Origin: RYN-111 sp046723735
Lineage (GTDB): Bacteria > Actinomycetota > Actinomycetes > Mycobacteriales > SCTD01
Reading direction: 5' to 3'
DNA length: 8,547 nucleotides
Assembly: GCA_046723735.1 (NCBI GenBank)
Contig: JBKOVB010000020.1
Coordinates: 1 to 8,547, forward strand
Of the stretch, positions 1-5,295 are shown one piece after another. The first letter of the stretch is position 1. Each line of letters opens with the position of its first letter. Under the pieces are notes generated by a model that worked only from the letters and a program-made list of their open reading frames with translations, was not told the origin of the DNA and did not search any database. The position numbers and the translations under genes were made by a program.

Positions 1-819
1 GTCGAGCAGCTTCACGCTCTCGGGCCACTCCAGCTCGTGCACCTCCCCGTCGAGCTCGACCTCGAGCTCGACGACCCGCTCGCCGTCAGCAGGAGCCGCG
101 ACCACGACCTCCTGCCAGGGGTCGCCGGCGAGCGACGTGAAGCGCTCGACGTGGATGCGCTCCCGCGCGACCCCCAGGCCGCGCAGGGCGTCCGCCGCGC
201 AGTCCATGAACGGCGCGGGTCCGCAGATGAACGCCTCGGCGTGGGTCCATGGCGAGACCAGCTCGGACAGCGGGCGCAGGCTGGGCAGCCCCTGCACCGT
301 CTCGAGCCAGTGCAGGACCACGAGGCGCTCGGGGTGCTGGGCCACGAGCTCCCGCAGCTCGCCGTGGAAGATCACCGAGCGCTCGTCGCGGTTGGCGTAG
401 ACCAAAAACATCTTCCCCGCGCCCTGTGCCAGGGTGGCCTTGATGATGCTCATCACGGGCGTGATGCCGCTGCCGCCCGCGAGCAGCAGCAGGTCGCGGT
501 CGTAGCTGTGCGGGGTGAACGTCCCGCTGGGGGCCAGCACGTCGAGCTCGGTGCCGGCCACGACGTTGTCGCAGACCCAGTTCGAGCCCCGGCCGTCCTG
601 GACCCGCTTCACGGTGACCTTGAGGTGGTCGTCGACGCCGGGGGCGCTCGACACCGAGTAGCACCGGGCGACAGGGCCACCCGGGTGCGGCAGCCGCAGG
701 GTGAGGAACTGCCCCGGCTTGTACGTGAGGCCGGGCGGGGTGTCGAAGACGAGCGAGTGCGCGTCACCGGTCTCCTGCACGACCTCGCGCACGCGCAGGC
801 GCAGCTTCTCACTCGTCAC
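1..819 (-). CDS. kshB: 3-ketosteroid 9alpha-hydroxylase, reductase component KshB (partial, C-terminus outside window)
   Basis: KshB passes electrons from NAD(P)H through FAD and a [2Fe-2S] centre to the oxygenase KshA in the cytoplasm. The 273 residues visible form a ferredoxin-NADP reductase-like module. The flavin motif RCYSVSS lies at residues 52-58, the nucleotide-binding loop GGSGITP at 115-121 and CGPAPFM at 199-205. The frame is open to the window edge. The plant-type ferredoxin domain with its four cysteines, which ends KshB proteins of roughly 340-360 residues, is therefore expected beyond base 1. I chose the GTG at 819 because GGAG sits 9 nt upstream (832-829) and the following residues fit the family N-terminus. 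The start overlaps the preceding 69-residue gene by 11 bp, which suggests translational coupling. Reductases of phenylacetyl-CoA epoxidase (PaaE) and other oxygenases share this domain order; the neighbouring kshA makes KshB the best call. Confidence 0.88.
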   Translation of the reverse strand, partial: MTSEKLRLRVREVVQETGDAHSLVFDTPPGLTYKPGQFLTLRLPHPGGPVARCYSVSSAPGVDDHLKVTVKRVQDGRGSNWVCDNVVAGTELDVLAPSGTFTPHSYDRDLLLLAGGSGITPVMSIIKATLAQGAGKMFLVYANRDERSVIFHGELRELVAQHPERLVVLHWLETVQGLPSLRPLSELVSPWTHAEAFICGPAPFMDCAADALRGLGVARERIHVERFTSLAGDPWQEVVVAAPADGERVVELEVELDGEVHELEWPESVKLLD

Positions 820-1018
820 GTGTCGACACTCCGAGAACTCCTTCGAGGACGGCGTCGCGTATCGAGTCCGCGAGCGCAGGGCACGTCTCGCCGAGGCTCA
901 GCTCCGACCGCAGCGGGCAGGCGCCGCTGTCGTCCTGCCACTGGATCGAGGTCTGCTCGGCGCTGAACTTCGAGACCTGGACCTCGGTCCCGCAGCGCCC
1001 GCAGGCCACCGGCTGCAT
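809..1018 (-). CDS. 69-residue four-cysteine protein between kshA and kshB
   Basis: This is a small protein of unassigned function. It has Cys6 and Cys9 in a C-G-R-C knuckle, then Cys34 and Cys46, each followed by proline. Such spacing could hold a zinc ion or an iron-sulfur cluster, but neither is proven. There is no signal peptide or membrane segment, and the last third is predicted to be helical. Its ATG shares one base with the kshA stop (TGATG at 1020-1016), and its end overlaps the kshB start by 11 bp. It is therefore almost certainly translated, and coupled to both hydroxylase subunits. The location suggests a role with the KshAB system, such as assembly, stability or electron transfer; this is inference only. 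I recall similar small CxxC proteins annotated as hypothetical in other actinobacteria but cannot name a family. Confidence 0.8.
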   Translation of the reverse strand: MQPVACGRCGTEVQVSKFSAEQTSIQWQDDSGACPLRSELSLGETCPALADSIRDAVLEGVLGVSTRDE

Positions 1019-2169
1019 CAGACCGACGCCTCGGCCTGGCCCTTATCGGCAGCAGCTGCCTTCTCCATGAGCTCCTTCTGCCAGAAGTCCACGGCCTTGG
1101 TCGTGTCGATCTCGAACTCGAAGCGCTGCACCATCTCGGGCTTGATGTCCGCGACGTCGACGTAGAACTGCTCGTACCAGCGGCGGAGCTGGTACACCGG
1201 GCCGTCCTCCTCGCACAGCAGGGGGTTGTCGATCCGGGTCTTGTTCTTCCAGATCTTGACGTCCTCGAGGAAGCCGGAGCCGATGCCGTCCAGCATCTTG
1301 CGGGCGATCATCTCGTTGGTCGCGTCGTCGAACTCGGGCTTCTTGCGCATGACCATGCCGTAGTTGAGGACGAAGCTGTTGTTGCTCACCGGGTAGTGGC
1401 AGGTGATGAGCACCGTCTCGAAGGTCATCTCGCCGTACTTGGTCCAGAGCTTGTCGACGAGGTAGCTCGGGCCCCAGTAGGTGGCATCGGAGACGGTCTG
1501 CTGTCCCTCGTACTGGCCGATGTCGATCGGCGCCCCTGTCGCGGCGATCTCGTGGGTCGTGCCGGCGTAGTACTGCGTGCACACGTGGCCCTCGAAGACG
1601 TTCTTGAAGTACGTCGGCAGGCCCTTGTGGATGTAGTAGAAGTGGGCCATGTCGACCATGTTGTCGATGATGTCCCGGCAGTGGGAGTTGACCGTGGTGC
1701 TCTCCCAGTGCCAGTCGGTCCACTCGCCCTCGGCGTAGCCCTCGATCGCGGGGATCGTCACGTCCTCCGGCGGCGGGTTGCCCTCGGGGTCGTGCCAGAC
1801 GAACAGCTGGCCGTCGAGCTCCAGCGTCGTCCAGCCCCGGGTGCGGGCCCGCGGCGGGACGCGGCGCGCGTAGGGGATCTCCTGGCACTTGCCGTCGCCG
1901 CCCCAGCGCCATGAGTGGAACGGGCAAGCGACGTTGTCGCCCTCGATCGTGCCCTGCGAGAGGTCGCCGCCCATGTGCCGGCAGTAGCCGTCGAGGACGT
2001 TGAGCGTGCCGTTTGCGCCCCGCCAGATGACCAGCTTGGTGCCGAACGCCTCGAGGCCGTGGGGCTTGCCGTCGTCGAACTCCCGGACCAGGCCCAGGCA
2101 GTGCCAGCCGCGCGCGAACCGCTCGGGGGCCGTGCCGGCCTCGATCATCCGGACTGCTTCTGCCGTCAT
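1018..2169 (-). CDS. kshA: 3-ketosteroid 9alpha-hydroxylase, oxygenase component KshA
   Basis: KshA is the Rieske-type terminal oxygenase that hydroxylates C9 of androstadienedione or of steroid CoA thioesters carrying a side chain. With KstD this leads to opening of ring B. The 383-residue length is normal for the family. The N-terminal Rieske domain has Cys63/His65 (CRH) and Cys82/His85 (CPFH). The catalytic domain carries DNMVDMAHFYYIH, giving the mononuclear iron ligands His176 and His181, with Asn170 nearby; Asp303 in LEDVKIW completes the 2-His-1-carboxylate triad. The start is the ATG at 2169, with GAGGAG (2182-2177) 7 nt upstream; this ribosome site overlaps the stop codon of the marR gene. 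The gene lies in a minus-strand run with marR before it and the 69-residue gene and kshB after it. Other Rieske oxygenases are possible, but the iron-site sequence and the kshB neighbour support KshA strongly. Confidence 0.94.
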   Translation of the reverse strand: MTAEAVRMIEAGTAPERFARGWHCLGLVREFDDGKPHGLEAFGTKLVIWRGANGTLNVLDGYCRHMGGDLSQGTIEGDNVACPFHSWRWGGDGKCQEIPYARRVPPRARTRGWTTLELDGQLFVWHDPEGNPPPEDVTIPAIEGYAEGEWTDWHWESTTVNSHCRDIIDNMVDMAHFYYIHKGLPTYFKNVFEGHVCTQYYAGTTHEIAATGAPIDIGQYEGQQTVSDATYWGPSYLVDKLWTKYGEMTFETVLITCHYPVSNNSFVLNYGMVMRKKPEFDDATNEMIARKMLDGIGSGFLEDVKIWKNKTRIDNPLLCEEDGPVYQLRRWYEQFYVDVADIKPEMVQRFEFEIDTTKAVDFWQKELMEKAAAADKGQAEASV

Positions 2170-2176
2170 GGTGCTG

Positions 2177-2182
2177 CTCCTC
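2177..2182 (-). promoter_or_regulatory. Ribosome binding site of kshA
   Basis: GAGGAG on the minus strand, 7 nt before the kshA ATG. Its last bases belong to the marR stop codon (TGAGGAG), so ribosomes finishing marR arrive directly on the kshA start region. Confidence 0.8.
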
Positions 2183-2660
2183 AGGCCGTCTGGCGTCGTG
2201 GGGTCTGGGCCGCCGTTCCGAGGCGGTGGACGAGCTCGGAGACCGCGCCCGCGAGCGCGGCACGGTGGTCAGGGTCGAGGCCGCGCAGCGCGTCGTCGAG
2301 GCGGTCGACGTGGTACTGGTGCACCTTCGCGAGCGCCCGCCGCCCCTTGGCGCTCACCACGTAGTGGGAGACCCGGCCGTCCTTCTCGGACGCGTGGCGT
2401 ACGACGAGGCCGTCGCTCTCGAGCTGCTGCAGCACCCGGCTCGTCGTGGGTTGGCTGACGTCGAGGACGGGCGCGATGTCGGTGGCCGAGATCCGGGGCG
2501 AGTCCTCGACGAGGCTCAGCACCCGCAGGCCGGTCTGGGTGATCTGCACGCCGGTGCTGCGCACGGTGTGCGCGTGCACCTTGGCCGAGCCGGACAGCCG
2601 GTAGAGCTCGTTGAGCGAGGCCGCCAGCTGCGCCAGGTCAGGGTCGGACACATCGGTCAT
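2181..2660 (-). CDS. MarR-family transcriptional regulator
   Basis: The 159-residue protein has the MarR layout. N- and C-terminal helices for dimerisation flank a winged helix-turn-helix at about residues 45-110. The recognition helix region is SQPTTSRVLQQLESDGLV (69-86), and the wing contains the conserved DGRVSHY (94-100). Such proteins usually repress their own operon and release DNA when a small aromatic or CoA-linked ligand binds. The gene is 11 bp upstream of kshA on the same strand, so it probably controls the ksh operon. This is notable because mycobacterial and rhodococcal ksh genes are known as KstR (TetR family) targets. The palindrome at 2680-2693, 20 bp before the start, is a candidate autoregulatory site. 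The start at 2660 is the ATG that fits the family length; no strong ribosome site is visible. The ligand cannot be inferred. Confidence 0.9.
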   Translation of the reverse strand: MTDVSDPDLAQLAASLNELYRLSGSAKVHAHTVRSTGVQITQTGLRVLSLVEDSPRISATDIAPVLDVSQPTTSRVLQQLESDGLVVRHASEKDGRVSHYVVSAKGRRALAKVHQYHVDRLDDALRGLDPDHRAALAGAVSELVHRLGTAAQTPRRQTA

Positions 2661-2679
2661 CGTGCCATCAGATTCATTC

Positions 2680-2693
2680 GGTACGCAAGTACC
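2680..2693. promoter_or_regulatory. Candidate operator ahead of marR (GGTAC-N4-GTACC)
   Basis: GGTACGCAAGTACC is a perfect inverted repeat with 5-bp arms and a 4-bp spacer. It lies between the end of the 77-residue membrane protein gene and the marR ATG. Its size and position suit a MarR-type dimer site, but no copy was seen elsewhere in the window and no promoter boxes could be assigned with confidence. Confidence 0.4.
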
Positions 2694-2696
2694 TGG

Positions 2697-2930
2697 TCAG
2701 GCCACCCGTCCCGGGGCCCAGACCGAGCGCAGGACCAGCGGCGCCCCGATGAGGCAGATCGGGACGATGGCGAAGCTGTCCTGGCTGAACACGGTCATGG
2801 CGGCGACGAGCAGCACTGCCACGGTCCACAGCACCCGCCCCACCGGCCCGAACGTGGTCGCGGACTTCCGCCCGCAGATCATCAGGGACTTCTTCGTCGC
2901 CCGCACGGTCGGCGCCAGGTCCAGGGTCAC
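2697..2930 (-). CDS. Small two-helix membrane protein (77 residues), unknown function
   Basis: This small protein has a basic N-terminal segment (residues 10-33 contain several Arg/Lys). Two hydrophobic stretches follow, at about 30-49 (VGRVLWTVAVLLVAAMTVFS) and 52-70. The positive residues before the first helix favour an inserted hairpin with both ends inside. The start is a GTG at 2930, with GGAGAGG 5 nt upstream (2942-2936). It is the first gene after the palindromic array at 2971-3012 and precedes marR by 36 bp on the same strand, so it is probably first in the ksh operon. I do not recognise a family. A role in steroid uptake or membrane sensing would be speculation. The coding call rests on the ribosome site, the codon bias and the clean membrane topology. 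Confidence 0.6.
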   Translation of the reverse strand: MTLDLAPTVRATKKSLMICGRKSATTFGPVGRVLWTVAVLLVAAMTVFSQDSFAIVPICLIGAPLVLRSVWAPGRVA

Positions 2931-2970
2931 GGTCGCCTCTCCCCATCCTGAGGCGCCTCTTCACCCAGGG

Positions 2971-3012
2971 CCTATGCCTGATCCGGCATAGCTATGCGCG
3001 ATCAGGCATAGG
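2971..3012. promoter_or_regulatory. 42-bp palindrome of two tandem 20-bp operator-like units
   Basis: The arms CCTATGCCTGATC (2971-2983) and GATCAGGCATAGG (3000-3012) are exact reverse complements. The core GCATAGCTATGC (2986-2997) is itself a perfect palindrome with the same centre. Only two base pairs, 2984/2999 and 2985/2998, break the symmetry. The block can equally be read as two head-to-tail 20-bp units, 2972-2991 and 2992-3011. Each has the form CTATGC-N8-GCATAG, and they share the inner GATC and GGCATAG. This looks like two adjacent dimer sites for a regulator such as a TetR- or MarR-type protein. It lies 41 bp before the GTG of the 77-residue gene and 59 bp after the end of the acyl-CoA dehydrogenase gene. 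No T-run follows on either strand, so a classic terminator is less likely. Confidence 0.75.
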
Positions 3013-3071
3013 GGCCAGAGAAGCAGGGAGTCCGACGCCTCGGCGACCAGCACCGCGAAGACACCTCCAGC

Positions 3072-4079
3072 TCAGCCGGCGAGCGAAGCTCCGAGCCGGA
3101 CGAGCTGGCGCGAGGACCCGCCGAGAAGGCTGTTGGTCCGCATGGTCCAGAGCAGCCGGCGGTGCACGGGGTAGGTCGTGTCCGCGCCCAGCCCGCCGTG
3201 CAGGTGCTGCACGGTGTGCTGGATGCGCTCCGCCGCGTCGGTGGCCCACCAGCAGGCGACGGCGACGTCGCGCGGCGCCGGGCCCTGGTCGAGCGCCCAG
3301 ACCGCCTGCCAGAGCGTCGCGCGCATCGCCTGCGCGTCGCAGTAGGCGTCGCCGAGCTGGAAGCTGGTCGCCTGGAAGGTCGCCAGCGGACGCCCGAACT
3401 GCTCGCGCTGCGACAGGTGCTGCGCCGCCTCGCGGATGCCCGCGTCGGCCACGCCGAGCTGCGTGGCCGCGAGGCCCACCCGGAGGTGGTCGAGCACCGA
3501 GCCCACCGAGGCGTCCAGCACCTCGGCCGCCACACCCGTGAGGTCCAGCTCGTAGGCCAGTGTGTGGTTGGTCGTCTCCACGGCGGTCCCGGAGGGCGCC
3601 TCGCACAGGAGCACCGCGTCGTCGGTCACCACGACGAGCGCGTCGGCGCGGCCGCTCACGAGTACCTGGCCGGACAGGGTGCTGCCGTCGTACGAGATCG
3701 GCGAGGGACCGTCGAGCACAGCAGCCAGGCCGAGCCGCACCTCGCCCGTGACCATCGGGGGGAGCCAGCGGCCGTGCTGGGCGGGCGTGCCGTGGTGGGT
3801 GAGGACGTACCCAGCGAGCAGGTTCTCCCACAGTGGCACCGGCGCGAGGAACCGGCCCTGCTGCTCGAGGAGCAGACAGATCTCGGTGAGGCCGAGACCC
3901 GCGCCGCCGAGGGCCTCCGGTACGGCGATGCCGAGCAACCCCGCGTCGGCGAGCTCGCGCCACAGGTCGTCGTCCGCACGTGTCTCGGACTCCTCGAGCT
4001 TCGCGAGCTGCTCGTTGGAGGTGCGGCCCGCGAGGATGTCGGCGGCGAGCCCGACGAGGGCCTCCTGCTCCTGGTTCAT
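3072..4079 (-). CDS. Acyl-CoA dehydrogenase, steroid-type beta subunit (FadE27/ChsE5-like)
   Basis: This 335-residue member of the acyl-CoA dehydrogenase fold is of the shorter kind that acts as partner subunit in alpha2beta2 steroid enzymes. Seen: an N-terminal helical domain with LWRELADAGLLGIAVPEALGG (from residue 39), a degenerate middle beta domain, REQFGRPL at 225-232 (FAD-contacting helix) and the C-terminal signature QHLHGGLGADTTYPVHR (291-307). From memory this matches FadE27 and, less closely, FadE28. The start is the ATG at 4079, 5 bp after the stop of the upstream dehydrogenase. The reading frame stays open far upstream, but residues before this ATG do not resemble the family. The expected job is to complete the FAD site of the adjacent alpha subunit and oxidise a steroid acyl-CoA, possibly the cholesterol side chain. 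The exact substrate is not decided by sequence. Confidence 0.85.
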   Translation of the reverse strand: MNQEQEALVGLAADILAGRTSNEQLAKLEESETRADDDLWRELADAGLLGIAVPEALGGAGLGLTEICLLLEQQGRFLAPVPLWENLLAGYVLTHHGTPAQHGRWLPPMVTGEVRLGLAAVLDGPSPISYDGSTLSGQVLVSGRADALVVVTDDAVLLCEAPSGTAVETTNHTLAYELDLTGVAAEVLDASVGSVLDHLRVGLAATQLGVADAGIREAAQHLSQREQFGRPLATFQATSFQLGDAYCDAQAMRATLWQAVWALDQGPAPRDVAVACWWATDAAERIQHTVQHLHGGLGADTTYPVHRRLLWTMRTNSLLGGSSRQLVRLGASLAG

Positions 4080-4084
4080 GGCGC

Positions 4085-5248
4085 TCAACGGGCACCCCGC
4101 GGCATGCCGAGCTCGCTGGTGCAGATGAGGTCGCGCAGCACCTCGTTGACCCCTCCTCCGAAGGTGTTGACGATCGCGCCGCGGGTGAGCACGTCGACCC
4201 GGCCCTCGAGCGGGGCACCCGGCGCGCCCTGGCGGCGGGCGCCGTCCGTGCCCAGCAGGCCGTACAGCGTGCGGCACACGGCCGCGTGCGTCTCGGTGCC
4301 GAACACCTTGGCGGCGCTGGCGTTCGCGACGTTGACGTCCTCGCGGGCGACGGCGCCGGCGAGGTCCCAGTTGACGAGCTTCATGGCCTGCACCTGGGCG
4401 TAGGTCCTCGCGAGGTCGGCCTGCACCCATGACTGCTCGGCGAGCCCGGTCTCCACGCACCAGGCGTGCACGGCGTCCCACAGCCCTTCGGTGCGTCCGC
4501 TCATCGCGGCGAGCCCGACGCGCTCGTGGTTGAGCTGGCTGGTCAGGAGCTTCCAGCCGCCGTTGACCTCGCCGACGACGCTGTCCAGCGGGACACGCAC
4601 GCTCTCGTAGTAGGTGGTCGAGGTGGTGTTGCCGCCGACCGTGTGCAGCGGCGTCCAGGAGAACCCGGGCGCGCCGGTCGGCACGGTGAGGATCGAGATG
4701 CCCTTGTGCTTCGGGGCGTCCGGGTCGGTGCGGACCGCGAGCCAGATGTAGTCGGAGTGCCCGGCGCCGGACGTGTAGACCTTGCTGCCGTCGACGACCC
4801 ACTCGTCGCCGTCGCGGACCGCGCGGGTGCGCAGCGACGCGAGGTCGGTGCCCGAGGCGGCCTCGGTGTAGCCGATCGCCCAGACCTCCTCGCCGGCCAG
4901 GATGCGCGGCAGGTGGCGGGCCTTCTGCTCCTCGGAGCCGAACGCCATGAGGGTCGGGCCGACCGTGTTGACGGTGACGAACGGAAACGGGGCACCTGCG
5001 CGCTGCACCTCGGTGAAGAGGATCAGCTGCTCGTACGGCGTGGCCCCGCCGCCGCCGTACTCCGTCGGCCACCCGAGGCCGAGCCAGCCGTCCTTGCCGA
5101 TCTGGCGCACCAGCGCGCGGAACAGCTCGGGGTTGTCGCCCTCGCCGCCCAGCTCCCGTCGTACGTCGGGGGTGAGGAGGTCCTCGAAGTAGCGGCGCAA
5201 GGTCTGCTGGAGGTCGCGCTGCGCGCCGGTCAGCTCCATGTGCTGCAT
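4085..5248 (-). CDS. Acyl-CoA dehydrogenase, steroid-type alpha subunit (FadE26/ChsE4-like)
   Basis: A full-length acyl-CoA dehydrogenase alpha subunit (387 residues from the chosen ATG). The segment GKDGWLGLGWPTEYGG, the middle domain with GYTEAASGTDLASLRTRA, and FGGGVNEVLRDLI near the C-terminus mark the three-domain fold. The helix-G glutamate in LNHERV (about residue 242) is the probable catalytic base, as in other steroid dehydrogenases of this type. From memory the closest match is FadE26, which with FadE27 (ChsE4-ChsE5) dehydrogenates the C8 side chain of 3-oxo-cholest-4-en-26-oyl-CoA. The ATG at 5248 was preferred because GGTGGG lies just upstream; a GTG at 5257 and an ATG at 5239 are in frame alternatives. 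The gene diverges from the SDR gene across a 47-bp gap with a KstR2-type operator, unusual because mycobacterial fadE26-27 belong to the KstR regulon. Confidence 0.86.
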   Translation of the reverse strand: MQHMELTGAQRDLQQTLRRYFEDLLTPDVRRELGGEGDNPELFRALVRQIGKDGWLGLGWPTEYGGGGATPYEQLILFTEVQRAGAPFPFVTVNTVGPTLMAFGSEEQKARHLPRILAGEEVWAIGYTEAASGTDLASLRTRAVRDGDEWVVDGSKVYTSGAGHSDYIWLAVRTDPDAPKHKGISILTVPTGAPGFSWTPLHTVGGNTTSTTYYESVRVPLDSVVGEVNGGWKLLTSQLNHERVGLAAMSGRTEGLWDAVHAWCVETGLAEQSWVQADLARTYAQVQAMKLVNWDLAGAVAREDVNVANASAAKVFGTETHAAVCRTLYGLLGTDGARRQGAPGAPLEGRVDVLTRGAIVNTFGGGVNEVLRDLICTSELGMPRGAR

Positions 5249-5269
5249 AGCACCCACCGTAGCCGACTG

Positions 5270-5283
5270 ACCAAGCGCTTGCT
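5270..5283. promoter_or_regulatory. KstR2 operator (perfect consensus match)
   Basis: ACCAAGCGCTTGCT fits the published KstR2 motif AnCAAGnnCTTGnT at every fixed position; CCAAGCGCTTG contains the exact palindrome CAAGCGCTTG. KstR2 is the TetR-family repressor of the HIP (rings C/D) genes and is released by HIP-CoA. The site lies in the middle of the only divergent intergenic gap of the window, 12 bp before the SDR GTG and 21 bp before the start of the FadE26-like gene. A bound dimer would likely block both promoters. The downstream plus-strand genes (ipdE1, ipdE2, ipdA) are the classic KstR2 targets, which supports the call independently. Confidence 0.92.
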
Positions 5284-5295
5284 AGGTTGGCTCCC

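Noticed and set aside
37..966. A 309-codon plus-strand frame opposite kshB and the 69-residue gene
   Set aside because: It is rich in Arg/Val/His with no family features, while the minus strand encodes clear KshB motifs.
2950..2959. GAGGCGCCTC, a 10-bp palindrome just ahead of the 77-residue gene
   Set aside because: Short GC-only palindromes are expected by chance in this composition, and it has no partner copy or spacing that marks an operator.
2674..2964. A 96-codon minus-strand frame overlapping the 77-residue membrane protein gene
   Set aside because: It is an Arg/Gly/Asp-rich shadow. The 77-codon frame has the ribosome site and a coherent membrane topology.
2971..3012. The large palindrome as a rho-independent terminator of the FadE26/27-like operon
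   Set aside because: There is no T-run after the stem on either strand, the stem is not especially GC-rich, and the tandem-unit symmetry fits protein binding better. A role in termination is not excluded.
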